From the NCBI GenBank assembly GCA_945900695.1, contig CAMDJU010000134.1, positions 1 through 7,426 on the forward strand: DNA of 7,426 nucleotides, read 5' to 3'. The notes beneath the pieces were generated by a model. It did not search any database, was not told the DNA's origin, and saw only the letters and a list, made by a program, of their open reading frames with translations. This DNA is from Bordetella parapertussis. Its GTDB lineage: Bacteria > Pseudomonadota > Gammaproteobacteria > Burkholderiales > Burkholderiaceae_C. Each line of letters opens with the position of its first letter. Position 1 is the first letter of the stretch. The position numbers and the translations under genes are program-made. Positions 1 to 6,287 of the stretch are shown piece after piece.

Positions 1-200
1 TCGTGGGGCGGGACATCCACCGGAGAAATCACATCTTGGGCCAATATGCGCTCACCCGCAGCCATCACGGCCAATGTCTCCACCGGGCCGTCCAGCCGCA
101 AAGGGGCGAGTTGTTCTAAAAAGGCTTGTACCTGTGGCACCGACAAGGCTTGCGGGTCATAGCCTTCCAAGGCAGCGGCAATTTGCGCCAGTGACTTCAT
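1..200 (-). CDS. moeA: Molybdopterin molybdotransferase MoeA, N-terminal part (cut by window edge)
   Basis: MoeA inserts molybdate into adenylylated molybdopterin, the last step in making basic molybdenum cofactor, in the cytoplasm. Only the first 66 codons plus two bases are present; the gene runs off the left edge. Seen here: the protein begins MKSLAQIAAALEGYDP and reaches 'ILAQDVISPVDVPPH' at about residues 52-66, the segment that in MoeA leads into the conserved 'NSAMDGYA' motif just outside the window. No catalytic residue is visible yet. An in-frame ATG lies two codons earlier, at 206, but the AGGA at 211-208 sits 7 bases before the ATG at 200 and only 1 base before the one at 206, so 200 is preferred. 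The gene follows mobA by 12 bases and is the third gene of a moaA-mobA-moeA operon. Identity is from family resemblance and context. Confidence 0.87.
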   Translation of the reverse strand, partial: MKSLAQIAAALEGYDPQALSVPQVQAFLEQLAPLRLDGPVETLAVMAAGERILAQDVISPVDVPPH

Positions 201-207
201 GGCCATG

Positions 208-211
208 TCCT
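208..211 (-). promoter_or_regulatory. Shine-Dalgarno of moeA, deciding the start
   Basis: The minus strand reads TAACAGGACATGGCCATG: the mobA stop codon, then AGGA, then two in-frame ATGs. Spacing of 7 bases fits the second ATG (200) and argues against the first (206). The stop codon and this site are almost contiguous, so translation of moeA may be coupled to termination on mobA (inference). Confidence 0.55.
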
Positions 212-212
212 G

Positions 213-842
213 TTAACTGGCCAGCAGCTGCAATTCGGCCAAGGTGTTGGCGTTGGCAAAAGCGCGCGGATCGTCGTGGGCTAGGTTGAAGGGCACCCGC
301 ACCGTGGCGTGTTGCGCCGTCCATAGGTCAATCTTGCGCCCTCCACCGTGGGTGAAGCGCACCAAGCTCTCCAGCAAAGATACCGGCAGCAGGCAAAAAA
401 CCGGCTGTGTGCGCAGTTGGGTTTGGCCACCTGGATCGGTCTCCAGGCCGCTGGCCATGGCGATGGCCTGGTCTGATCCGCCCAAGGCCTGGGCCATGCG
501 CTGGGCCAAGTCGGTTGGGAACCAGGGCGTGTCGCAGGGCACGGTTAACAGATAAGGGGTTTCGCAGCGCTCCAAACCGGTCAAAAACCCGGCCAGGGGG
601 CCGGCATGGTCACTCAAGGTGTCGGGCCAAACCGGCGCACCGAAGGCCTCATAAGCGGCCAAATTGCGGTTGGCATTGACCATGGTTTCGCCCACCTGCG
701 GGCTCAGGCGCATCAAGGTGTGCAAAGCCAGGGGCAGGCCTTGGAAGTTTTGCAAGCCCTTGTCCACCCCGCCCATGCGCGAACCACGTCCACCGGCCAA
801 AACCAATCCGGTGATGTCTTGCGTGGAGATGCTGTGGGTCAT
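213..842 (-). CDS. mobA: Molybdenum cofactor guanylyltransferase MobA
   Basis: MobA transfers GMP from GTP to molybdenum cofactor, giving the guanine dinucleotide form used by DMSO-reductase-family enzymes such as nitrate reductase and formate dehydrogenase; PPi is released. The 209-residue protein has the usual family length. Motifs seen: the nucleotide-binding signature [16 protein letters not shown] at 15-30, '[13 protein letters not shown]' at 73-85, and 'VPCDTPWFP' at 101-109, whose Asp104 matches the Mg2+-binding aspartate of the family. '[10 protein letters not shown]' and '[10 protein letters not shown]' in the C-terminal third are also typical. The ATG at 842 is the only reasonable start because an in-frame TGA lies four codons upstream. 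No clear Shine-Dalgarno precedes it. It lies 42 bases after moaA and 12 before moeA and is probably co-transcribed with both. The 42-base gap to moaA shows no hairpin or other signal. Confidence 0.95.
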   Translation of the reverse strand: MTHSISTQDITGLVLAGGRGSRMGGVDKGLQNFQGLPLALHTLMRLSPQVGETMVNANRNLAAYEAFGAPVWPDTLSDHAGPLAGFLTGLERCETPYLLTVPCDTPWFPTDLAQRMAQALGGSDQAIAMASGLETDPGGQTQLRTQPVFCLLPVSLLESLVRFTHGGGRKIDLWTAQHATVRVPFNLAHDDPRAFANANTLAELQLLAS

Positions 843-884
843 GCGTGGGTTTCAGGGTTGCAACGAGGGATCAAGTGCAGGGCA

Positions 885-2045
885 TCAGCCACCGATGTAG
901 CTCATCTCGACGCGCTTGTGGCCGCTGCCCAAGGGGCCTTGTTGGGCGCCGCGCAGCTCGGAGTAACGGTCATCGCGGCCTTGCCAAATTTGCGCAATGG
1001 CCGCGCTGAGTTGCGCATCGCTGGCCCCTTGGCGCACCAAGCTGCGCAAATCGTGCCCGTGGGTGGCAAACAGGCACAAATACACCTGGCCCTCGGTGGA
1101 CAAACGCGCGCGGTTGCAGTCGCCGCAAAAGGCCTGGGTCACGCTGCTGATCAAACCCACCTCACCCAAGGCAGGGTCGTGTTGGCCGTCTGCTCCGGCG
1201 TGGCCCCAGCGCTGGGCGGTTTCGCCCGGCGCCGATGCCGACAAGGGCACCAATGGAAACTCGGTTTGCAGCAGTTGGAGCAACTCGCGCGAGGGGACCA
1301 CCTCGTCCATGGCCCAGCCATTGGTCTCGCCCACATCCATGTACTCGATGAAGCGCAAAGCCATGCCGCTGCCCCTGAAGTGCCGCGCCATGGGCAAAAC
1401 CTCGCCCAGGTTGGTGTGGCGCTTGACCACCATGTTGATCTTGATGCCGCTGGGCCTGCCCAAGGCGTCAACGCCCAAGCCAGCATCGACCGCTGCTTGG
1501 ATGCCGTTCAGCACATCGCTGACCGGGAAGTCCACATCGTTCATTTGGCGAAAGACGGTGTCGCTCAATCCGTCCAGACTGATGGTGATGCGTTTCAAGC
1601 CCGCCTGCTGCAAAGCCGGGGCCTTGCGCGCGAGCAAAGAGCCATTGGTGGTCAAGGTCAGGTCCAGGGGCTGCCCCTGGGGGGTTTGCAATTCAGACAA
1701 TTGCGCGATCAGCACTTCGATGTGTTTGCGCAACAGCGGCTCACCGCCGGTGAGCCGAATTTTTTGCACCCCATGGGCGACAAACTGGCGTGCCACTCGG
1801 GTGATTTCTTCGAAGCTCAAAAGCGAGGATTGGGGCAAATAGGTGTAGCTGCTGTCAAACACCTCTTTGGGCATGCAGTAGTTGCAGCGAAAGTTGCATC
1901 GGTCGGTCACGCTGATGCGCAAATCGCGCAAAGGCCGCGCACGCAAGTCGCGCAGCTCGCCCTTGGGCGCGACCAAGGGATGTGGCAAATCCCAGGCGGG
2001 GCCCAGCTGGCGCTGATCGATCAAAGGAATGGTGCGGGAACCCAT
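885..2045 (-). CDS. moaA: GTP 3',8-cyclase MoaA (radical SAM)
   Basis: MoaA starts molybdenum cofactor synthesis by rearranging GTP to 3',8-cyclo-7,8-dihydro-GTP, which MoaC turns into cyclic pyranopterin monophosphate. The 386-residue protein shows the radical SAM CX3CX2C cluster site (Cys50, Cys54, Cys57 in '[14 protein letters not shown]'), the SAM-binding '[11 protein letters not shown]' at 96-106, and the C-terminal second-cluster motif CX2CX13C (Cys307, Cys310, Cys324). It ends in 'EMSYIGG'; the terminal Gly-Gly tail is required for catalysis in the family. The start at 2045 includes 'IPLIDQR', which I recall as conserved near the N-terminus of long betaproteobacterial MoaA, and matches their length better than any downstream ATG. 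No Shine-Dalgarno is visible, and the hppA terminator ends only 20 bases upstream, so the promoter is unclear. No moaC, moaD, moaE or mogA is in the window. Confidence 0.97.
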   Translation of the reverse strand: MGSRTIPLIDQRQLGPAWDLPHPLVAPKGELRDLRARPLRDLRISVTDRCNFRCNYCMPKEVFDSSYTYLPQSSLLSFEEITRVARQFVAHGVQKIRLTGGEPLLRKHIEVLIAQLSELQTPQGQPLDLTLTTNGSLLARKAPALQQAGLKRITISLDGLSDTVFRQMNDVDFPVSDVLNGIQAAVDAGLGVDALGRPSGIKINMVVKRHTNLGEVLPMARHFRGSGMALRFIEYMDVGETNGWAMDEVVPSRELLQLLQTEFPLVPLSASAPGETAQRWGHAGADGQHDPALGEVGLISSVTQAFCGDCNRARLSTEGQVYLCLFATHGHDLRSLVRQGASDAQLSAAIAQIWQGRDDRYSELRGAQQGPLGSGHKRVEMSYIGG

Positions 2046-2065
2046 GCGCTGATTGTGCCCGAGGC

Positions 2066-2092
2066 AAAAAAAGACCCGCGCAAGCGGGTCTT
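2066..2092 (-). terminator. Intrinsic terminator downstream of hppA
   Basis: On the minus strand AAGACCCGC, loop TTGC and GCGGGTCTT form a perfect 9-bp stem, immediately followed by a run of T (nine including the stem's last two). It begins 17 bases after the hppA stop codon, so it should end the hppA transcript before moaA. The plus strand lacks a matching U-tract after the stem, so it works in one direction only. Confidence 0.92.
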
Positions 2093-2109
2093 CGGGGAGC
2101 GCAACAGGT

Positions 2110-4296
2110 TTATTTGCTGGCGGCAGGGGCGGGCGCTGAAGCCTCGGCCACGGGTGCCAAGGTGGGTGCCACCGCGGTGCTGGCCGCTGGGGCCATCACC
2201 GCTGGGGGCGTGGTCGCGTGGGCTGGTGCGGCCTTGGGTGCGCTGTTGCCAGGCAGCATGGGCACGATCAGCAAGGCCACGATGTTGATGATCTTGATCA
2301 ACGGGTTCACAGCGGGGCCAGCGGTGTCTTTGTAGGGGTCGCCCACGGTGTCACCGGTCACAGCGGCTTTGTGCGCTTCGCTGCCTTTGCCGCCAAAGTG
2401 ACCATCTTCAATGTACTTTTTGGCGTTGTCCCAAGCACCGCCGCCGGTGCACATGGAGATGGCCACAAACAAACCGGTCACGATGGTGCCCATGAGCAAT
2501 CCACCCAAAGCAGCAGGTCCCAGGGTCAGGCCCACAACGACGGGGACCACCACGGGCAACAAAGAGGGCACCACCATCTCCTTGATGGCAGCGGTGGTCA
2601 GCATGTCTACGGCAGCGCTGTAGTCGGGCTTGCGTTTGCCCGCCATGATTTCACCGTCGGCGAATTGGCGGCGCACTTCAACCACCACCGAGCCTGCGGC
2701 GCGGCCCACGGCTTCCATGGCCATGGCACCAAACAGGTAGGGGATCAAGCCACCGATGAACAAGCCCACAATCACCTTCGGATCGCTCAAGCTGAACGCC
2801 ACGTCCAGGCCACGGCTTTCCAAAGAGTGGGTGTAGTCGGCAAACAGCACCAAGGCGGCCAAACCGGCTGAACCGATGGCATAACCTTTGGTCACGGCCT
2901 TGGTGGTGTTGCCCACCGCGTCCAGGGGGTCGGTCACATCGCGCACCGACTTGGGCAACTCTGCCATTTCGGCAATGCCGCCTGCGTTGTCGGTGATGGG
3001 GCCATAGGCGTCCAAGGCCACCACGATGCCGGCCATGCTGAGCATGGCGGTGGCGGCGATGGCGATGCCATAGAGCTCGCCCAATTGGTAGGCCGACAAA
3101 ATGGCTGCGCAAACCATCAAAACGGGCCATGCGGTGGAGCGCATGGACACGCCCAGGCCAGCGATGATGTTGGTGCCGTGACCGGTGGTGGAGGCTTGTG
3201 CAATGTGTTTGACAGGCGGGTATTGCGTTCCGGTGTAGTACTCGGTGACCCATACCAAGGCGGCGGTCAACAGCAAGCCCACAGCACATGCGCCCCACAG
3301 GCGAATTTGGGTGCCAGCACCCAGAGCGTCGTCGGGCATGATGGCCTTGGTGACGAAGTAAAAAGCCACCAGGGACAGCACGCCTGCCACGGCCAAACCT
3401 TTGTACAAGGCGGGCATGACGTTTTTCATGCCGGGTGAGGCCTTGACGAAAAAGCAACCAATGATGGAGGCAATGATGGACACGCCACCCAGCACCAAGG
3501 GATAGAGCACGGCTGCCATGGGGGCCGCATTCACCATCAACGCGCCCAAGACCATGGTGGCGATCAAAGTCACTGCATAGGTTTCAAACAAGTCGGCGGC
3601 CATGCCAGCGCAGTCACCCACGTTGTCGCCCACGTTGTCGGCGATCACTGCAGGGTTGCGCGGATCGTCCTCAGGAATACCCGCTTCCACTTTGCCCACC
3701 AAGTCGGCGCCCACGTCAGCGCCTTTGGTGAAAATGCCACCGCCCAAACGGGCGAAGATGGAGATCAAAGAGGAGCCAAAGGCAAATCCCATCAGGGGGT
3801 TGAGCAATGAGGCCAGGTTTTTATCGGGGGTCAGGTTGCCATTGCCCACCAAAAACCAAAAGAAGCCGCCCACGCCGAGCAGGCCCAAGCCCACCACCAA
3901 CATGCCCGTGATGGCGCCGCCTTTGAAGGCCACGTCCAAAGCCGGACCGATGCCATGGGTCGCTGCCTGTGCGGTGCGCACATTGGCCTTGACCGACACG
4001 TTCATGCCGATAAAGCCACAAGCGCCGGACAACAGCGCCCCAACGACAAAGCCAATGGCGGTTTGTGAGCCCAAAAAGACCGCGATCAAAATGGCCAAAA
4101 CCACGCCCACCATGGTGATGGTGCGGTATTGACGGGCCAGGTAAGCGGATGCGCCTTGTTGAATGGCCGTTGCAATTTCTTGCATCCGGGCATTGCCTGC
4201 GTCCATGGACAGAATGGATGCGCGAGCCCAAAAGCCGTAAATCACAGCAATGACCCCGCATGCGAGCGCAAAAATGAGCGCTGTGTTGCCAGACAT
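2110..4296 (-). CDS. hppA: K+-independent H+-translocating membrane pyrophosphatase
   Basis: This integral membrane enzyme couples hydrolysis of PPi to proton pumping across the inner membrane, recovering energy from biosynthetic PPi. The 728-residue protein has many hydrophobic segments, consistent with the 15-17 helices of the family. The PPi/Mg-binding core is clear: '[20 protein letters not shown]' at 194-213 and '[20 protein letters not shown]' at 219-238. A second set of acidic motifs lies at 429-442 ([14 protein letters not shown]), and '[19 protein letters not shown]' is near the C-terminus. 'GNTTKAVT' at 462-469 carries Lys466 and Thr469, the pair that marks K+-independent enzymes. 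Residues 684-728 form an Ala/Pro-rich tail beyond the last helix. The start at 4296 is chosen because AAAGGAG lies 5 bases upstream and the protein then begins with a hydrophobic helix. The frame stays open back to a GTG at 4431, but that stretch is structured leader. The gene is divergent from ppa and closed by its own terminator. Confidence 0.96.
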   Translation of the reverse strand: MSGNTALIFALACGVIAVIYGFWARASILSMDAGNARMQEIATAIQQGASAYLARQYRTITMVGVVLAILIAVFLGSQTAIGFVVGALLSGACGFIGMNVSVKANVRTAQAATHGIGPALDVAFKGGAITGMLVVGLGLLGVGGFFWFLVGNGNLTPDKNLASLLNPLMGFAFGSSLISIFARLGGGIFTKGADVGADLVGKVEAGIPEDDPRNPAVIADNVGDNVGDCAGMAADLFETYAVTLIATMVLGALMVNAAPMAAVLYPLVLGGVSIIASIIGCFFVKASPGMKNVMPALYKGLAVAGVLSLVAFYFVTKAIMPDDALGAGTQIRLWGACAVGLLLTAALVWVTEYYTGTQYPPVKHIAQASTTGHGTNIIAGLGVSMRSTAWPVLMVCAAILSAYQLGELYGIAIAATAMLSMAGIVVALDAYGPITDNAGGIAEMAELPKSVRDVTDPLDAVGNTTKAVTKGYAIGSAGLAALVLFADYTHSLESRGLDVAFSLSDPKVIVGLFIGGLIPYLFGAMAMEAVGRAAGSVVVEVRRQFADGEIMAGKRKPDYSAAVDMLTTAAIKEMVVPSLLPVVVPVVVGLTLGPAALGGLLMGTIVTGLFVAISMCTGGGAWDNAKKYIEDGHFGGKGSEAHKAAVTGDTVGDPYKDTAGPAVNPLIKIINIVALLIVPMLPGNSAPKAAPAHATTPPAVMAPAASTAVAPTLAPVAEASAPAPAASK

Positions 4297-4301
4297 AAAG
4301 T

Positions 4302-4308
4302 CTCCTTT
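4302..4308 (-). promoter_or_regulatory. Shine-Dalgarno of hppA
   Basis: AAAGGAG on the minus strand ends 5 bases before the ATG at 4296, the strongest ribosome binding site in the window. It fixes the hppA start. The flanking bases read AAAGGAGACTTT, which could fold into a tiny 4-bp hairpin with a GAGA loop exposing or partly occluding the site. Confidence 0.85.
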
Positions 4309-4322
4309 GAGTTTCCCTAGAT

Positions 4323-4373
4323 TGAGGTGGTCCAACACAGGGGCCGGACCACGACCGATGTGTTGCTTCCTCA
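4323..4373 (-). promoter_or_regulatory. Candidate switching hairpins in the hppA leader
   Basis: Two perfect 7-bp inverted repeats overlap here. CAACACA (4365-4359, minus strand) pairs with TGTGTTG (4339-4333), and GTGGTCC (4352-4346) pairs with GGACCAC (4333-4327). They occur in the order 1-2-1'-2' with no linker between 1' and 2', so they should be alternatives and not one pseudoknot. The first conformer can be lengthened by inner GGTC/GGCC pairs and an outer TGAGG (4373-4369)/CCTCA (4327-4323) stem. The second is compact and GC-rich. This is the arrangement of an attenuator or riboswitch expression platform, ending about 15 bases before the Shine-Dalgarno. Function is inference. Confidence 0.4.
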
Positions 4374-4443
4374 GTCCGGTGAAATCCCCGGTGTCCGATT
4401 GGCCAACCCACGGACTGTAAGCGAAGCGCACCTAGGGTTGACC
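4372..4443 (-). promoter_or_regulatory. Candidate H-type pseudoknot in the hppA leader
   Basis: On the minus strand GGTCAACCC (4443-4435) pairs with GGGTTGGCC (4409-4401) as 9 bp including one U-G wobble, and CAGTCCG (4417-4411) pairs with CGGACTG (4378-4372) as 7 bp. The stems interleave. Loops are 17 bases (4434-4418, containing a small GCG-CTT-CGC hairpin), 1 base (4410) and 22 bases (4400-4379), sterically reasonable for an H-type pseudoknot. In plus-strand RNA the wobble becomes a C-A mismatch, which mildly favours the hppA transcript as the folded one. I do not recognise a named RNA class, and no computed fold or alignment was available. Confidence 0.4.
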
Positions 4444-4535
4444 CTTGGACTGTCGCCTGCAAGGCCAGTGAAAGTAAAATGCGGGTTAATACGGATGAAG
4501 TGTCTTCCGCCATTCTTTTTTGTTTTGGAATTTTC
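4444..4535. promoter_or_regulatory. Divergent promoter zone between hppA and ppa, and ppa leader
   Basis: This is the upstream part of the 239-base intergenic region and must hold both promoters if the leader structures at 4323-4443 are transcribed. A plus-strand TAAAAT at 4475-4480 could be the ppa -10 box, giving a 5' leader of about 50 bases. A minus-strand TATTAA at 4491-4486 could be the hppA -10 box. Neither has a convincing -35 at 16-18 bases, so both are weak calls. The last 24 bases before ppa are T-rich (4512-4534), with GGAA at 4527-4530 as a modest ribosome site 5 bases before the ATG. I see no clear operator. Confidence 0.35.
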
Positions 4536-5078
4536 ATGTCACTCGACAACGTCACCCCTGGCAACCAATTGCCCCACGCTTTCAACGTCATCATTGAAAT
4601 CCCCATGAATGCCGACCCGGTGAAATACGAGGTCGACAAGGCCACGGGCGCTATTTTTGTGGACCGTTTCATGAGCACCTCGATGCATTACCCCACCAAC
4701 TATGGTTATGTGCCCAAAACCATCAGTGGCGATGGCGATCCGGTGGATGTGCTGGTGATCACCCCGGTACCCTTGATCCCTGGCGTGGTGGTGACCTGTC
4801 GGCCCATCGGTATTTTGAAAATGGAAGACGAGGCCGGCATGGACGGCAAGGTCTTGGCGGTGCCGACCGACAAAATTTTGTCCATTTACACCCAATGGCA
4901 AAAGCCCGAAGACCTGAACCCCATGCGCTTGAAAACCATTGCCCATTTCTTTGAGCATTACAAAGATCTAGAGCCCGGCAAATGGGTCAAAATTTTGGGC
5001 TGGGAAGGCCCGCAATCGGCCATCCAAGAGGTGTTGGATGGCATTGCCAATTACCAAAAAGAACACGGATTGGCCTGA
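4536..5078 (+). CDS. ppa: Soluble inorganic pyrophosphatase, family I
   Basis: Ppa hydrolyses PPi to two phosphates in the cytoplasm and pulls biosynthetic reactions forward. The 180-residue protein is close to E. coli Ppa (176 residues) and aligns by memory almost residue for residue with an offset of one. Active-site residues are present: Glu21, Lys30, Glu32, Arg44, Tyr52, Tyr56, Asp66, Asp68, Asp71, Asp98, Asp103 and Lys105. The family signature DGDPVDV is at 66-72, and '[16 protein letters not shown]' is near the C-terminus. The start at 4536 gives MSLDNVTPG, like the E. coli N-terminus (MSLLNVPAG); an in-frame ATG at 4479 would add 19 residues that do not fit the family. It is divergent from hppA, the other pyrophosphatase here, and convergent with the next gene, 13 bases away. 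No strong intrinsic terminator is seen at its 3' end; the GGCC/GGCC pair around the stop codon is weak. Confidence 0.97.
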   Translation: MSLDNVTPGNQLPHAFNVIIEIPMNADPVKYEVDKATGAIFVDRFMSTSMHYPTNYGYVPKTISGDGDPVDVLVITPVPLIPGVVVTCRPIGILKMEDEAGMDGKVLAVPTDKILSIYTQWQKPEDLNPMRLKTIAHFFEHYKDLEPGKWVKILGWEGPQSAIQEVLDGIANYQKEHGLA

Positions 5079-5091
5079 GTCGGGCCTGGGT

Positions 5092-6279
5092 TTATTCCTG
5101 TGGGGCTTGGCTGTTTGCCGGTTTGTAGGGCGTGCGCTGGCCCAAGTGCTCCATGTAGTTGTCCACGCCCCGGCCTTCGCGCTCTAAAAATTGGCCGATG
5201 GCCTGGGCAAAGCGGGGGTCGGCGACCCCGTGCGCGCTGTGTGTCATCACGGGCATCAAGGCCCGGGCCATCTTGTGTTCGCCCTGGGCGCCGCCCTCGA
5301 ACCGTTGCACCCCGTTTTGCAAGCACCAGACCAAAGGCTGGTAGTAACAGGCTTCAAAGTGCAGGCAGTCCACCCGCTCGAGCGCCCCCCAATACCTGCC
5401 ATAGGCCACGGCGGGCTGGTCGGTGCCATCAGACAGGCCAATCAGGCTGCACGCCATCGGAACACCGGCGCGCTCGCCCAGCAGCAACAGCCAGTTCTCG
5501 GGCATGTCGCTGGCCATGGCCTGGAAAAAGGAGCGGTTCAGGTAGGGCGCATTGCCATGTTCTAAATAGGTGCGCTCATAACACGCATAGAAAAAGTCCC
5601 ACTCAGCCGGGCCGATATCGCGACCGCGCAGGGCTTGAAAGTGCACCCCGGCGTCAGCCACGCGACGCCGCTCTTGCTTGATTTTTTTGCGTTTTTCCTG
5701 TTGCAGGCTGGCCAAAAAAGCGTCGAAGTCACTCCAGCCTTGGTTTTGCCAATGGAACTGCACCGTGTGGCGCTGCATCCACTGGGCTTGGGTGCAAGCG
5801 GCCAGGTCTGCCTCGCTGCCAAAAAGCAGGTGCCAGGAGGAGACTGGTTGCTTGTCACACCACTGGTGCAAGGCTTGCACCAGGGCTTGGCGGGCCAGGT
5901 CATCGCGCGCCAACAAGCGGCTGCCTGGTACCGGGGTGAAGGGCACCGCCACCAAGGCCTTGGGGTAGTAGACCAGGCCATGTTGTTCATAGGCGTTGGC
6001 CCAGGCCCAGTCAAACACATACTCGCCATACGAATGGCCCTTGAGGTAGAGCGGGCATGCGGCCTGCAATTGGTCCCCATGCCACAGGCTTAAAAATTGG
6101 GTGCTCCAACCGGTTTGCGGGGTGGCGCTGCCGCTGTGGTGCATGGCGCTCAAGTACGCGTGGCGCATGAAGGGCGTGGGGTGGGTTTGCTGTGCCAGCA
6201 AGGCGTCCCACTGATCGGCGTCTATGCCTTGGGGGTCGTTGTCAACCCGGATGCCATAATTCATGCGCTCTGTACCCAT
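5092..6279 (-). CDS. FemAB-like / GNAT-superfamily predicted N-acyltransferase (former DUF482)
   Basis: The 395-residue protein resembles the FemAB_like family (PF04339, COG3146), predicted N-acyltransferases related to peptidoglycan-peptide aminoacyltransferases. Substrate and role are not established to my knowledge. Features recalled as typical are 'HSYGEYVFDWAWANAYEQHG' at 82-101, 'AVPFTPVPGSRLL' at 111-123, a lysine/arginine-rich helix at 195-206 (EKRKKIKQERRR), and 'FEGGAQGEHKMAR' at 327-339 followed by 'SAHGVADPRF'. There is no signal peptide or membrane segment, so it is probably cytoplasmic. The start is uncertain: the ATG at 6279 has AGGG directly against it, while the ATG at 6264 (MNYGIRV) has GGG/AGAG-type purines 3-10 bases upstream and would remove five residues. 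It is convergent with ppa and divergent from nadE, with only 8 bases between the start codons if 6279 is used. I infer no link with the neighbours' chemistry. Confidence 0.85.
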   Translation of the reverse strand: MGTERMNYGIRVDNDPQGIDADQWDALLAQQTHPTPFMRHAYLSAMHHSGSATPQTGWSTQFLSLWHGDQLQAACPLYLKGHSYGEYVFDWAWANAYEQHGLVYYPKALVAVPFTPVPGSRLLARDDLARQALVQALHQWCDKQPVSSWHLLFGSEADLAACTQAQWMQRHTVQFHWQNQGWSDFDAFLASLQQEKRKKIKQERRRVADAGVHFQALRGRDIGPAEWDFFYACYERTYLEHGNAPYLNRSFFQAMASDMPENWLLLLGERAGVPMACSLIGLSDGTDQPAVAYGRYWGALERVDCLHFEACYYQPLVWCLQNGVQRFEGGAQGEHKMARALMPVMTHSAHGVADPRFAQAIGQFLEREGRGVDNYMEHLGQRTPYKPANSQAPQE

Positions 6280-6287
6280 CCCTATTT
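6255..6287 (+). promoter_or_regulatory. Possible nadE promoter element and short leader
   Basis: CATAAT at 6255-6260 matches the -10 consensus at five of six positions and would start transcription about 20 bases before the nadE ATG. TTGTCA at 6239-6244 resembles a -35 box but is only 10 bases away, and TTGGGG at 6229-6234 is 20 bases away, so the pair is unconvincing. The element lies inside the N-terminal codons of the divergent FemAB-like gene. No Shine-Dalgarno precedes the nadE start. Confidence 0.25.

Noticed and set aside
606..2288. A 560-codon open frame on the plus strand, antisense to moaA and parts of mobA and hppA
   Set aside because: It mirrors genes with clear catalytic motifs on the other strand, is rich in Ala, Gln and His without recognisable domains, and runs through the hppA terminator. 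It fits a GC-rich codon shadow.
4407..4420. Partial likeness on the minus strand (ACAGTCCGTGG) to a bacterial RNase P RNA segment
   Set aside because: Only about eleven bases match, and the other conserved RNase P regions are absent; judged coincidental.
4297..4431. An N-terminal extension of HppA by 45 residues, starting at a GTG at 4431
   Set aside because: The extension is hydrophilic and unlike the family, the region is full of inverted repeats, and a strong Shine-Dalgarno sits exactly before the ATG at 4296.
4438..4443. TTGACC as a -35 box for ppa
   Set aside because: Nothing like a -10 box lies 16-18 bases downstream, and the bases belong to the inverted-repeat cluster.
4492..4521. 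Hairpin plus T-run just before ppa, resembling an attenuator
   Set aside because: The stem is only four good pairs (CGGA/TCCG) around a mismatch, and the T6 run lies six bases after it, so it is a poor intrinsic terminator.
4479..4535. An upstream ATG adding 19 residues to Ppa
   Set aside because: The added residues do not match the family N-terminus, the ATG overlaps the candidate -10 box, and the start at 4536 aligns with E. coli Ppa.
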